A DNA stretch of 64,000 nt, from positions 8,180,520 to 8,244,519 of the forward strand of contig NC_054389.1 in assembly GCF_001625195.1 (NCBI RefSeq), written 5' to 3'. The translations under genes and the position numbers were made by a program. Shown here one piece after another: positions 32,729 to 44,100 of the stretch (positions are counted from its first letter, which is position 1; each line of letters starts with the position of its first letter). A model generated the notes under the pieces. It searched no databases. It had not been told where the DNA came from and saw only the letters and a list, made by a program, of their open reading frames with translations. The DNA is from Drechmeria coniospora. Its lineage: Eukaryota > Ascomycota > Sordariomycetes > Hypocreales > Ophiocordycipitaceae.

Positions 32729-34700
32729 ATGAGAGCCTTTGCCTTCGGTGCCGTGCTAGGTACGTTGCTTGCAACCATGGTGGTAGCCTTGCAGCCTTGC
32801 AGGCTCCGGGCACTACGTGGAATCGGATCGAACCGTCTAACCATTGCACGACGTAGCGATATCGCACGCGACTTCTATCCTAAAGCCGGACATTCGCGCA
32901 GACACCAATCGCGATGGCCGCGTCGACATCAAAGGCTCGACCGATGTCCACGGCAAGGATACTTGGACCAACTCGGCCGGCGCTCTCTTTCTCGCCAACA
33001 TTGGTGATACAAACCGTCGATGCAGCGACAGAAAAGACATGCAGGGCGGTCCGGAGACAGTATCGGACGAAAAGCTCATGGGATGCCACGATGCCGCAGA
33101 TGACATCCAGCGCAGTCCTCAGTACCTGGCCCCCATGCGAACCGTGCCCCTGTCGAACCTAAGCCCCCGTGCCTTCGGCTCCATCTCCATTTCCGAAGAG
33201 CAGTCCCGGAAACTTGTACGCATCTTTCGCCGCTCTGGCGATGGTTGGCAGATCGTGCACAATGACACCATCTTGACGGTCGAGGAGCTCGCCAAGGGGC
33301 TGGAGCTCGGGATTGATGCGAGGGATGGGCGAAAGCCTACCTGGGACGGCAAGGCAACGGTTCGGTTTTCCGTCACGGATGGTAACCAAACGTCAACGGA
33401 CAAGGTAGCGCTGCGCGTCGCCCCCCTTCTTGCCCATCATCACCTCCAAAAGGTCGAGAAGGTGATTGCTCCCAACGTTTCGGAACCAGACCCCTGGTCG
33501 ACGATGACGAGAGCGACATTTGACGACATCGACATAATTATGCAACGAGAAGGCTTTCAAGTTCCGATTCAACACATAAATACCATGCCCCTTGAGGTGG
33601 CGCAGGATCCACGGACAACTATACTGCCCACCGAATGGGTGCAAGATCAGTTTGAAGCGACCTACATGAGCATACCAGGGCCGAGCGGGCCTGTCGTTAT
33701 GCGCATCATGGTGTCGACTTCGAACCTATGGCGGGACGATCATCGTGTCGCATTCCAGACGCTTCGCGATACCGGCATCGGAGCCATGTATTACCCCACA
33801 GACAAGTTTGTACCGGACCTGGACCATTTTGGGAATCTTGAGACTATTCCGCCCTATGAGCTGAACGGGAAGCGATATCCCACGGGCCGCATCATTCTCG
33901 GCGGCGAAGAGGAGGGACTGAAGCCTGTGGCGACAGATCTATTTCGGGCTCAAGAGGTACAGGATCCTTTACTCATCGACTCCATGTGGCTTCCCGTCGG
34001 TCATGTCGATGAGTTCCTTCAATTCCTTCCCGCCAACACGTCCCGTGGCTGGAGCATCATGGTAAACGATCCTCATGCCGGTACGCGGCTCCTTTGGGAG
34101 GCCTACGAGGCAGGCCTTGGGCCGAGTCTCTTCTACTCCCGTCCAAGCGGAGCCTCATCCACAGTCGAGACCATTGTGGCGGCTGCCGAATGGGCGGCTG
34201 CCGAGATGGGCAATGCGACGGCCAATACCATGGCTGCCGATCGTATCCAGGCAACCATTGACCTTCTCAAGAAGGAAACGGGCATCACCGACGAAGAAAT
34301 CTTTCGCGTTCCGGCACCATATTACTGGTCGACTTACAAATGCACTCGGACGCCGCAGGAAAAACGACTATCACGGCGCTCAACAGTTCGACGAGCCGAG
34401 GTGGCGGTATCGCCCGATTATTGTTTCAGTCGGCGGGCTGGTAAAGGCGTAGTGAGAACCATCGTCCCTCCTGCCGTCAACGGCATCGTTCTGAGCAGGT
34501 CCCGGTATATCGCACCCAAGCCTTGGGGCCCCGTGGTGAACGGCACCGATATTTTCGAAAAGGCGGCTCGAGACTGCTACAAGAAGGCAGGCTTTGAGGT
34601 TGACTTTGTTGACGACTGGTCGCTGTTTGTGGACAAAGGAGACATTCACTGCGCAACCAATGTGCTTCGAGACGCTTCGGCCGCATGGTGGAAGTTGTAG
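32729..34700 (+). CDS. Peptidylarginine deiminase (PAD family), secreted
   Basis: Preferred model: exon 1 32729-32759, intron 32760-32856 (GTACGT, branch CTAACC, TAG), exon 2 32857-34700, giving 624 residues. The start reads MRAFAFGAVLAISHA-TS, a short signal peptide with an S-x-A cleavage site. The calcium-binding-type segment DIRADTNRDGRVDI follows. The C-terminal catalytic fold has all four PAD residues: Asp274 (WVQDQFEATY), His393 and Asp395 (WLPVGHVDEFLQFLP) and Cys609 (GDIHCATNVLR). PADs convert protein arginine to citrulline. Compared with vertebrate PADs the N-terminal immunoglobulin-like domain is missing. An alternative exon 1 to 32816 with a 40-bp intron gives a longer hydrophobic leader and 643 residues. 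Several N-glycosylation sites fit secretion. Confidence 0.9.
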
Positions 34701-35656
34701 GTGTCTTGTGTAGGTGTGCGTGTAAGTTTTGTCTTTCCCATGGGGTTCGCGAAAGATAGGGCAACGATAGGGCATGATATAGATTCGCAATGTGCTGAAC
34801 GGTCTTTTGATAGATGACGTTCTTAACGACGTCCCGAAAGATCCGTCATGACATGGCAGCCATTGTAATGTAATGCAACGCGAAAACCCTCCATCAACGA
34901 TAATACAATTGGTGATATAAATAAAAGTGCCATACTAGACTAGACAGATAGACAGACACTCTCAAGGCTGTAAGCAATGGTGAAGATCAGCCTTGGCCGT
35001 ACGTCAAGGTAGTGACACCAGCAAGTGACCATCGATGATCGTGATATTACAGTACTCGTGAGTACACGGATGAAGTATTTAGAGTATTACTGCATCATGT
35101 CATACATACTTACGTAACGCGATTTTTGGCTTCCGTCAGCGTCAGCGACGAGACCCCCAAGAACAGCTTACCCCCAACTAAGTACTAGTACTTCAATTAA
35201 GTACAGGATTGCTGATAAATTATTACTGTAATTACTTACCGAGTATGTACTGTACACCTATCTACTGAAGTACAGTAATTACTGTGCAACTACTTGAACT
35301 GTACGTGTACAGTACAGTACAGTATGGAGTTCCCCGTATGGAGTACTCCGTAATTACTGTACGGAGTAAATGTAGGTGATATCCGTCAGAGGTCCTACCA
35401 GATTCACTCTATCATGACGGAGCCATTGCAACTATCCTCTGTATCGCCGCGTTCCTGACGACGACTTCTTCGCAGCCGTCGCACTGGCTCGGGTGCAACG
35501 GCACGAGAGCAGTCGTCGGTCCCCTCCCGCTCCGCCATAATTTTCCTCACTTTTTTTCTGTAAATATAAAACTAAATATTCACGATAAAGACAAGCATCC
35601 TCTCAGTGGAAAGAAAGGGTGAACAAAACCTTTCAAAGGCAAATCAATCGGTCGCC
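34701..35656. other. Intergenic region with GTAC cluster
   Basis: GTAC palindromes are dense at about 35040-35370. No gene recognised. The last 100 bases carry an AT-rich stretch (about 35550-35585) and the leader of the phosphopantetheinyl transferase gene. Confidence 0.55.
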
Positions 35657-36637
35657 ATGGGCAGCCAGACTGATACGGCGCCGACAATTGTCAAATGGGT
35701 GCTTGACACGCGCCGTCTGTGGCCCGAGGCGACGCAGACGAAGCATCTGCCCACGACGGCAAGCTCTCATCCCCTTCAGCTTCCCCCGCCCAACCTCTCC
35801 TTCTAACGACGGCCCCCCTCCCCGGCCACACAGGCCAGCCGCGCCTTCGCCCTCCTTCCCACGGAGGAGCAGGCCAACGTGCTTCGCTTCTACCACGTCG
35901 CCGATGCCAAGCTCGCCCTCGGCTCCTCGCTTCTCAAGCGGCTCGCCATCGCCCGCTACGCCTCCGTGCCCTGGCCTGCAGCCAGCTGGTCCCGCGATGA
36001 ACGCACGAAGCCAGTCTTCCGCCACCCTGACGGTACCGAGCCCCTTCTCTTCAACGTCTCCCACCAGGCCGGCCTCGTCGTTCTCGTCGCCCTCGTCTTC
36101 GCCGACCGCCACAGGCCATCCCCCGACACCTCCATCGGCATCGACATCGTCTGCCCCTCCGAGCGTCGCGATCGAGACCACGCCATGATCGCTGCCGACG
36201 GCTGGTCCCACTACGTCGACATGCATTCCGAAGTATTCTCCCCGGCCGAGTCCAGCCGGCTCAAGGACCTGCCGATGCCCGATGCCGACACCCGCCTGGC
36301 CTATTTCTACGCCCTCTGGTGCCTGCGGGAGGCCTACGTCAAGATGACGGGCGAGGCCCTGCTGGCCTCTTGGCTGCGCGAGCTGGAGCTGCGCTACTGC
36401 GCGCCGCCGGGTCAGACGGCGCCTGAAGGCCGCTCGCTCGAGATTTGGTTCCGCGGCGCACGTGTCGACGACGTCGAGGTCCAGCTCCACCCTCTCCTAG
36501 ACGGTTACATGGTCTGCACGGCGATGCGATGGGGACGCAACCATGACGGTGACGGCAAGCCGGACACGACGGTGCCATTTACCGAGCTGCGCATTGATGA
36601 GCTGCTGACCGAAGCAGAGGCTGCCGGCGGACTGTAG
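35657..36637 (+). CDS. pptA: 4'-phosphopantetheinyl transferase (Sfp/NpgA type)
   Basis: Two exons, 35657-35758 and 35834-36637, giving 301 residues. The enzyme transfers phosphopantetheine from CoA to carrier-protein serines of polyketide synthases, NRPSs and alpha-aminoadipate reductase. The family order is clear: WVLDTRRLWPEAT near the start, LLPTEEQANVLRFYHVADAKLALGSSLLKRLAIAR, LLFNVSHQAGLVVL, the metal-binding GIDIVCPSERR (about 136-146), and FYALWCLREAYVKMTGEALLA (about 193-213). The intron joins LPTT to ASRAF, the point expected from the family. It has no GT available: the donor is GCAAGC, the branch TTCTAACGA and the acceptor CACAG, so it is a GC-AG intron. No PKS or NRPS gene lies in the window. 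The gene stands alone, as is usual for this broad-range enzyme. Confidence 0.93.
35759..35833 (+). other. GC-AG intron in the phosphopantetheinyl transferase gene
   Basis: 75 bp, beginning GCAAGC and ending CACAG, with branch site TTCTAAC. No GT dinucleotide occurs near the required exon junction, and the flanking residues LPTT/ASRAF match the family without gap. Confidence 0.85.
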
Positions 36638-36976
36638 GCGGACTGTAGACGCCCGTGGGGAGACAGGCACGCAGTACTCCTCCGTAGGTGTTGCGCTTTT
36701 CTGGCATGGTGCACATGCGGCTTGTCGACGAGTGCTGCACGATGGCCCGAGTTGACGACGATTGGATTCCAGCATGAGCAAGCGCCATATGTACCTGATT
36801 ACTCTCATTCGACGACAACACGGTCATTCTGTCTACCATTCGCATGACTACGCCGACGAACGTGTCGGGGGCCTGGTGAATGAATGCCAAATGGCCACTC
36901 GCCGTTGTTTTCATCCCATCATACATGTTGATGCTTTTCGCCACTGTTGGAGGGTGTCACCATGCGTTTGCTCGGC
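36638..36976. other. Convergent 3' spacer
   Basis: About 340 bases between two convergent genes. No feature recognised. Confidence 0.45.
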
Positions 36977-37962
36977 TTACAGGTGTTTGGCGAAAAATGC
37001 CAGTAGCGTCTTGTAGCCGCGCATGTACTCGTCGCGGACATGCGCATCGCTCAGGTCGGACCGGGCCGCCATCCAGCCGTGGATTTGGTCCTTGAATATC
37101 TCAACGTGCTTGGGCCCGGCGAGAGCATCCTTGAACTTCTGGACCTCGTCCACGGGCTCCTCTTTGGACGCAAGCAGCGCGAGGGGAGTGCTAATGCCGT
37201 CCGCGTCGGCGGCGTCGACCATGGCCGGGTGAACCATGGCGGCGGCGGAGAAAGGGTTGGAGGGCGCCTTGACGGAGAGGGCGACAACCTTGCCGCCCCA
37301 GCACATCTACCTCGATCCGTCAGCACACCGTCGGGGCCATTGCCGGCAGGCTAGGGGGAACGACGCACACCAACGATGCCGCAGGCCTTGACGGATGGAT
37401 TCTCGGCCTTCATCGCCTGCACATAATCGGGAACGTAGCCGGCGATCGTCGACGGGGGAAACGTCTCGAAGAACTTGCCGAGGTTCTTCTTCTTCTCCTC
37501 CGAGTTGGGCGGGTACCTTGGTCGGCCATTAGCGAGAACTCAAGCTTCCACCGTCCGTCATGGTCGATCGAAGGGGAGATCATATCATACCACTCAATGG
37601 GACACGGCTTTCCCTTGAACCAGTCGGGAATGAAGACCTTGTACTTGCGGTCGTTGTCGCCAAGGGCAAGGATGTCTGCCCCCTGGAGCGTCTGGTCAAA
37701 GTAGCCGAAGATGTCGAAGATGATTACAATCGCCTTGGTGGCGTCGGCAGGGCCCGTGACGTCTGGAGACATCCGCCGTCGGCCGTCAACACGTCGCACC
37801 GAGGTATGGGAGTTGATGGGCACGGGGAAGCCTTCGGTACATACACGTCTTGTAGCCGCCGAGCTCTTCATAGGCACCTTTGGGCTTGTAGCCCTTGTGC
37901 ACGACGGGCGGGATGTTGCAGCAGGCCTCGTTGTGGCCGTGGGAGGCGGGCATCGTCGACAT
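36977..37962 (-). CDS. Dienelactone hydrolase family protein
   Basis: Four exons on the minus strand: 37962-37845, 37762-37591, 37516-37369 and 37306-36977, giving 255 residues. Introns begin GTATGT, GTATGA and GTGCGT and end AG, and all phases agree. The protein starts MSTMPASHGHNEACCNIPPVVHKGYKPKGAYEELGGYKTYVTGPADATKAIVIIFDIFGY, the standard opening of the fungal family. The nucleophile elbow is GIVGMCWGGK with Cys148. The acid and base follow in LALLASKEEPVDEV and DQIHGWMAARSD, completing the Cys-Asp-His triad. Dienelactone hydrolases open lactone rings in aromatic degradation. In fungi most members have unknown substrates. It has no signal peptide, so it is expected in the cytosol. Confidence 0.92.
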
Positions 37963-38601
37963 GGCGGGCGCCGGGTGTTGAGCAGAAGGAAAATGGAGGT
38001 TGAGACGATGGCGAGTCCTAATGTGGCTCGTAGGCGACGAGGTGGAGTGGTGGTGAGAGAGAAGAGTGCGAGGTTGTGGTAGTACGGGAAGCTTCCAGAG
38101 CATGAGTTCTTGGATACGGTTCGATGCGGTGGGTGGGGGCGGGGTTGTGGTCCGCTTATGATGTCACGGGTACCTTACTGACGGGCCATCTTGACGGCCA
38201 TCCTTCGCGAATCACCGGCGACCTGAACACCAGGCTAGGTAATTCATTATTTTAGCATCAAATACCACATACTTGTAGCATCTCTCCCCTGTCAAGCCAG
38301 TATGATCCTACGTCCCATCCACAAGCACAGAATGCCGTACGCATGTGAATCCCCGTCTGCCTCTGCATCGTCATCAGTTGTCGGTGATAAAATGGCTGCC
38401 AGCTAATGAATCCCAGGCCATCTGCGGCGGTTTCTCCATCCTCCAGTGTCAGTCGAGCATAAAGAGGGCCTATAGCTGCTCTCACCCGACCGACCGTCCG
38501 TTCAGGACATGCTTGGGCGTATTTGCAACTGATTTCTCGCTCCTCGGTGGAGCACCACGTTGTCCTCGCCCGTCGTGAGCGCTTGAGAAACGTGGCCCGA
38601 G
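37963..38601. other. Intergenic region
   Basis: Promoter side of the dienelactone hydrolase gene and 3' side of the LYC1-like gene. No further gene recognised. Confidence 0.45.
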
Positions 38602-39714
38602 CTACGACCAGCCGTAAAACTGGCCGTCCACGAGGCCGCCTTGCCTTTCTTCGCCGCCGTGCCAGCGAAGGCAAGGAATCATGTCGGAGCGCTCTTCGAC
38701 GACGCTCCGGACGTGCTTGCCGATCTCATCAGCAAGCTGCATGGCAGCACCGATGACCTGCTCGGTCGGCTCCCAAACAACGACCTCACGAAGAGCCATT
38801 GAGAGTGCCTCACCGGCGGCGACGTGAAGCAAGCTTTTGATCTCCCTCTGCATGTTGTGGAGGCGCGTCGTGAAGATGCGGCCGACGAATAGCTTTCGGG
38901 CTCGAAAGTCGGGCACCCACCACGCCCAGCACACGTTGTCCCTGATCTCTGCGTTCGCAAACGAAGCGCCGTGACGTTTCCGCCCTTCATCGGCCCCCTT
39001 GGACAGCGCCGATTGGGTTAAAAGGCCGCGCATGGCGTGCCAGCGCATGAGATTCTGCGTCGGCAGCAGCTGCGCCCACGTCTTGCCCTTCGCCCGCATC
39101 GCCGACAGCCGGAGTTTGGCCGCGTTGAGGCTCTCACGGGAACACAAGGCGAAGTCGTCGACGTTCGAGTACGACAACTCCTTCGTCTCCGCCGGCACCT
39201 CGACGACGGCTGCCTTGCCGAGGACGATGCGAAGCTGTGTCGCCGCCTGCTGCTTCCAGCCAAGCCTGTCGAAGAACTCGGGCCGCAGGTCGCTCCAGAC
39301 GATGCTGAATTCGACCCGCGTCGGGCACTCGTCGAGCCTCTGCTGAACCTTCTTGAGCAGCTGCGTCGCCATGCCCAGCATCCGATACTCGGGAAGCGTC
39401 ACGATGTCGGTCACGACGGCGGCTTGAACCGCCATCATGCCGTGCCCCTCGTTGATGAGCGCCTGACGCATGTATGTAGTGCAGCTCGCGATGACCGTCT
39501 CGGCATCGTCCTTGTGGAACAGGACCCAGTACGCCGCGTTGGCCTTGCTGGCTTCCGCCTCCGCCAACTGCCGCTGTAGGCCTATGTAGATGCCCTTGGG
39601 GAGAGGGGCTGCCCACATTTGGCTGCTGTTCTCCAAGTGCTTGGTGATCTGCAACGCCGTCGCGCGCTGGAAGACGAGGTCTCCGTCGAGCATGTCCGGC
39701 GCCCCCACGGGCAT
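38602..39714 (-). CDS. LYC1-like GNAT acetyltransferase
   Basis: Single exon on the minus strand, 370 residues from the ATG at 39714. The start is uncertain: the frame is open upstream to 39783, and another ATG lies at 39693. The N-terminal half reads LVFQRATALQITKHLENSSQMWAAPLPKGIYIGLQRQLAEAE, YWVLFHKDDAETVIASCTTYMRQALI, and VTDIVTLPEYRMLGMATQLLKKVQQRL, with RMLGMA as the acetyl-CoA loop. It then runs EFSIVWSDLRPEFFDRLGWK. The C-terminal half ends with LREVVVWEPTEQVIGAAMQLADEIGKHVRSVVEERSDMIPCLRWHGGEE. This matches the fungal LYC1 group, named from the lysine acetyltransferase of Yarrowia. The true substrate is not known. The gene is not adjacent to lysine metabolism genes. Confidence 0.8.
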   Translation of the reverse strand: MPVGAPDMLDGDLVFQRATALQITKHLENSSQMWAAPLPKGIYIGLQRQLAEAEASKANAAYWVLFHKDDAETVIASCTTYMRQALINEGHGMMAVQAAVVTDIVTLPEYRMLGMATQLLKKVQQRLDECPTRVEFSIVWSDLRPEFFDRLGWKQQAATQLRIVLGKAAVVEVPAETKELSYSNVDDFALCSRESLNAAKLRLSAMRAKGKTWAQLLPTQNLMRWHAMRGLLTQSALSKGADEGRKRHGASFANAEIRDNVCWAWWVPDFRARKLFVGRIFTTRLHNMQREIKSLLHVAAGEALSMALREVVVWEPTEQVIGAAMQLADEIGKHVRSVVEERSDMIPCLRWHGGEERQGGLVDGQFYGWS

Positions 39715-40161
39715 ACTGCCAGCTTCCACCACAGCCTCGTCAGCCAACAGGCCGGGGAAGAGTAGAATCGACAGGGGCACCAACTGTCCGGATTATAATC
39801 GTTCGTCATGTTGGGTAGAGACCTTGGATCAAATAAGCGGATCGTGCCGATGCTGCCGTCCTTGCAAGCGATGAATGTGCCTGGGGAGAAGTGTGTGGTG
39901 TTTGAGGCCTGAGAAGCGAGGGTTCGAGTAAGAGCTGTGCTAGTCTTGAAACTTTCCATGCGCGGCTGAGTTTGTGCACGGAAAGTGGTCGGCCGCGAGT
40001 TCGGCAGGCAGAGGATGGTTTAGCCAAGCAGGAAGCCGACCGTTACCCAGGCGGCGATCGTAGTTGCCGGACAAAGTGCCTATCTAGCGCCCTAGTTTCA
40101 TGTTGCCAGTATCCCTCTCCTTTGCTCGTTCTTTCACCGCACCGTCCCGGCTCTGACTCTG
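39715..40161. other. Spacer between LYC1-like and GH16 genes
   Basis: Contains a short minus open frame (MESFKTSTAL...) that overlaps the LYC1-like 5' side and looks like leader sequence. No separate gene is supported. Confidence 0.4.
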
Positions 40162-41167
40162 CTAATACGTGCTCCCGTGAGGCGTGCTCCCGCACTCCCA
40201 GTCGCGCTCGAACCGGCTCCAGCCGCCGGCGTCCAACTCATCGAACAGGCCGAGGGAGTAGACGACCATGTCGTAGCACCCATTCTTCGGCTTCTTGCCG
40301 GCGCACACGTTGCCGCCCATGGCCACGTTGAGCAGGATGGTCATCTCCCGCAGCGGACGGGTGCCTTCGGGAACCGCCGCCTTCATGACGGGCCGGCCGT
40401 CGATGTACCACAGCAGCCTGCCCTGGCCTGGTTGCCCCCCAGGCTGGTCCCATGCAAAGTCGTAGCGCACGGGACGGGCGTGCATGTCGCGAATGCGGGT
40501 GCCACGCACGCGGTGCTTCTGGGGCTCGTGGTGCTGGCCCCAGTGCAGGCAAGAGTGGTTCTCGCAGTCGCCGTTCCACGTCTCTGCTATGTCGATCTCA
40601 CCGTCGGTCGGCCAGGCGAACGGCTCCTGCGGGAGGAGCCAGAAGGCGGGCCAGATGCCGTCGGCGCAGGGGGAGAGGATGACGGCCGAGAGGACGCCAC
40701 GGTCGCGGGCGAGCGTCTGCCTGCTAACGAGACGGGCCGACGTGTAGCGCCGATCGGCGGAGGGGGCATCCTTGTTTGCGACGGCACGGATGACGAGACT
40801 TCCCTCGGCGGTGCTGTCGCAGGCAAAGAACATCTTAGTCGCCTCGCCAGCCATGATCGAAGCACCCTCGCGACGGAGGAGCGGTGAAGGGGCGAACTTG
40901 CTGGAAGACATTTTCTGGAGCGGCCGTGTAGTGCTGCAACTCTTGGTTTCCCCAGCCGTCGGGGCCATTGCCGAGCTTTGGATCCCAATCGATATGGATG
41001 GCCACGTCCGGTTGGAAACGAGGTTGCCAGTAGACAGAGGCGACGGCAGGTTGGTTGGGAGGGTGCGGAGGAACCGGAGGCGGGGCTTGGCTGGGGGACT
41101 GTTCCTTGTCGCCGACAATGCCCCCCAGCTCATCCTTGATGCGCCTGAGCTTGTCTTTCCAGGCCAT
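40162..41167 (-). CDS. Glycoside hydrolase family 16 protein (beta-glucanase-like), no signal peptide
   Basis: Two exons on the minus strand, 41167-40866 and 40813-40162, with a 52-bp intron (GTGCTT, branch GACTAAG, ACAG), giving 317 residues. The start MAWKDKLRRIKDELGGIVGDKEQSPSQAPPPVPPHPPNQP is charged and proline-rich, not a signal peptide. The fold begins IHIDWDPKLGNGPDGWGNQELQHYTAAPENVF. The GH16 active site is EIDIAE (about residue 172), preceded by PAFWLLPQEPFAWPTDG and followed by HWGQHHEPQKH. Substrate-site features include WYIDGRPV and LLNVAMGGNVCAGKKPKN. GH16 enzymes cut beta-1,3- and mixed-linkage glucans or transfer glucan chains. Lack of secretion signal would place this one inside the cell unless an upstream exon was missed. 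The junction at the intron is inferred from phase and branch site, since the alternatives disrupt the frame. Confidence 0.85.
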
Positions 41168-44100
41168 GGTGTTGGTCCGTGATGAAACGGTTGGACGTGG
41201 TGGCGATTTTCGTCGATGGCATCCAAGAATCGAGAGAGAGGAGCCAGGGAGCCGCCCGAGAGTGAGGGAGGGATGGAAGGCGGCAGCCGTCAGTCAGCAC
41301 GGCCCAAGCATGTCAGATGGGACAAGAACAGACACTACATGACGTCACTCCATACATTTCCACGGTTTAAATGTAGAGCTTGGGAGCACGGCATACCTGT
41401 ACTGTACTCAATTGCTCTTTTGCAGACTCAAACGGCTCGACCAAGCTGTCTAGTTCGCCCAGTCGTACGGGACAGTCAAGAATTGGCTGCCGTCCATGAC
41501 CGAAACTGATTCGCCATCTCTAGCCGAGCCACCGTACATTCTCGTAAGCTTGGGCATCTGCATTTCCATTGACGCCTACAGAGTGCGGGTAAATGCTGGG
41601 ATATGACATCTATTCTTCGCTGGCTATTGCCTGACTGTTCAATGTGCAGCGGGCGGCAACGGCGTGTACTGGCTAGAAACGTCGTCAAGAGGCAGAGGCA
41701 CACCTGAAAATCAACACGACAGGTACCTATCTACGTGTCGCCTGTCTCTTCAGAAAAGCACGTGAGCGGCTACGCATGAGGCAGGAACCGACCTGGGAAT
41801 CGAGATGACGCGTCAGGCAGGCGAAAAAGTGCCAACACCAGCCGAGCCTCATGGACTCGGCTTTTCGGACAGACTGACTCCAGACTTCAACTATCGCGAG
41901 ATGCCTGCTTCGCCACGAGCCCGTTAACCCTGCCCCGGCGTATCGGCCCAAGACGACCACTTCGTATCAGCGTCCTTCACGTCACGAAGTGTGCCTTGAG
42001 CACAACACGCCCATCGCACACAGGCGTCATGGAACACCAAGCCCGTCCGTCGAAAGACCGAATCGACGATGAGACAAATTTCTTCGCCACCGGTTCGCAG
42101 GTTCATCCCATCGATCCATCGACGTGCACAAGAATGAATCAATGCCTGCACTAGTAGCACGGCGTTGGTACAAGTTCCGTAATACTTGTACTTGCGCATA
42201 TCGGGCATAGGTCCCTCCGGCATCGTTGCAGCCCCACGATTCTTCAAAGCACGAATGGAGTGGGTGGGCACCGAGAGGCGCTAGGCCTATGCTCTCAGGG
42301 ACAGGTCATCGTGGAATCGATGCCTCCCTGGTCACGAATACCCCCTCCCAGAAGTACTTAGGGAATAGGTTGACGGCAAGTCGTCAGATGGACGATGGAA
42401 ACAGCGGGTCGACCCGCCAAGCACCAGCAAGGACCGCCCCAGCAGCCTAAGACCGACGCAACTCGGCAGTCGCACAAACGACAGATCCTACCATGCTTGT
42501 GCATGCAAGTACGGTAACTTTCTCGTACTTCTCGTACAAGTGCATAACAACAAAGTACTGTACTTGCTACGTACGAGTGCTCATATGCCACACATCACAT
42601 CGTTTCGAATATCCCACTGACAGAGGGATCTAGATACTGCAAGCAGACCACCTCGAACCACACCACGTGCACGCAGCGCTTTGTCTGTCGGCAACATGCT
42701 GCTCTCGCCGCCACGCGGCCCGCGCATGTACAGTATATGACCTACGAGAACGAGAAACGGCACTCGAACTGCTGACACGTCTGCACGGCGTTATACACTC
42801 GCACCAATGACCTCGTACTTACAGTACGAAGTACTCGGTCCCAGTCAGCAATCCTCCCCACCCAAACGAAGCACCATCGGCTCCCATCGGTTAATCGTCG
42901 ACGGCAGCGGCACAAAACTTCTAGTTGGCCAACCTGCCAACTCACCGATTCTATACGGCACATGTGCGCATCGTCTGAAGGAATCCAACACGCCACGCAC
43001 CACGACCTGTTGACTGCATACAGACTCCTGTTTCTTTTTTCCTTTCTTTTTGGCATTTGTTGGCGAGAGACATGACACATCAGATCCCCCATGTCCGAAA
43101 TTCGACATCAGATGTAGAATCGGATTTCCAACAACTCAAAAAACTTTGTGGCTTATTACTTCGCCATCCGTGACTAGGGTCTGCTGGGCAAGGGCCATCA
43201 GACTCTGGAGCGGGCAGCTGCATAATTACCTTCTGGTTGGCCGTGCTCGTCCTGTTGGCTGCATGCCGTGTACGAGCAAGTACCTGTACCTACCTGCAGG
43301 CGCCAAGTCACGCTCCTCAGTGCGTGCAAAACACAGCAGCGAGAATCCTTGCTCAGCTCGATCACCCTCGATGCGACCTTTTCGTAATTAACGCTCATCT
43401 CAGATGCGAAATCGATGCTCCCATGGACGGACACAAAATACGAGGCCCTCTTCGGCCGGAACAGTGATGTACAGGCCGAAGTTCAACCCATCATGGGATC
43501 CCCATCCTTGCCCATGCACTGGCAACGCAACTTGTTGGCGTGCACCCCAGGGCGGCGACAGCTTTCGTTTTGAAGCACGAGCCGGTGATGAAGGCCGCCG
43601 TACTTCCCGTTTGGGACCGGAGCCGTCTCGTGAGCATGATGCCGGCTTCTCGTATTTAGACGAGACGACGAGGATTGACTGACGAGACACCCCAGTCGCG
43701 GCTGGATCAATTCGTTCGCACGGTCGACAAAGGCGCTTCGAGGTCCCTACTCGCCTTCGGTCATGACGGTTGAGGGACGGTAAGGGCCAGAGAGGGTTGG
43801 CTTTCTCAGTCAACTAGTTCGTTGTCGACCAAGCCTCGACTTCAGCTGTCCAATACCTGGCGGTTGCGGTCTCAGCTCCAACCGGAGAAGCCTACACACG
43901 TCGGCTGCGTCAACTCGGCCAATGCCAGGCAAGGCCAGCCAATGACGGCAACTTCCTGCCGCCACAAACCGAATCTAGATTGTGGCCCTTTGCGGAAAGC
44001 TGTGGCAAGCCCGTCTTGCGAGATCTAATGTCTCTCAGTAGGATTCTAAGGCGTCTAGAACAGCTTCTCCTCAGCGGCTAGACTTTGAAGTTATTACCAC

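Noticed and set aside
39582..39959. Minus frame MESFKTSTAL... as an extra N-terminal exon of the LYC1-like protein
   Set aside because: No splice pair joined it convincingly to the acetyltransferase frame, and LYC1 proteins do not need it.
35657..41167. A secondary-metabolite cluster around the phosphopantetheinyl transferase
   Set aside because: Neighbours are a dienelactone hydrolase, a LYC1-like acetyltransferase and GH16, with no synthase, transporter or pathway regulator.
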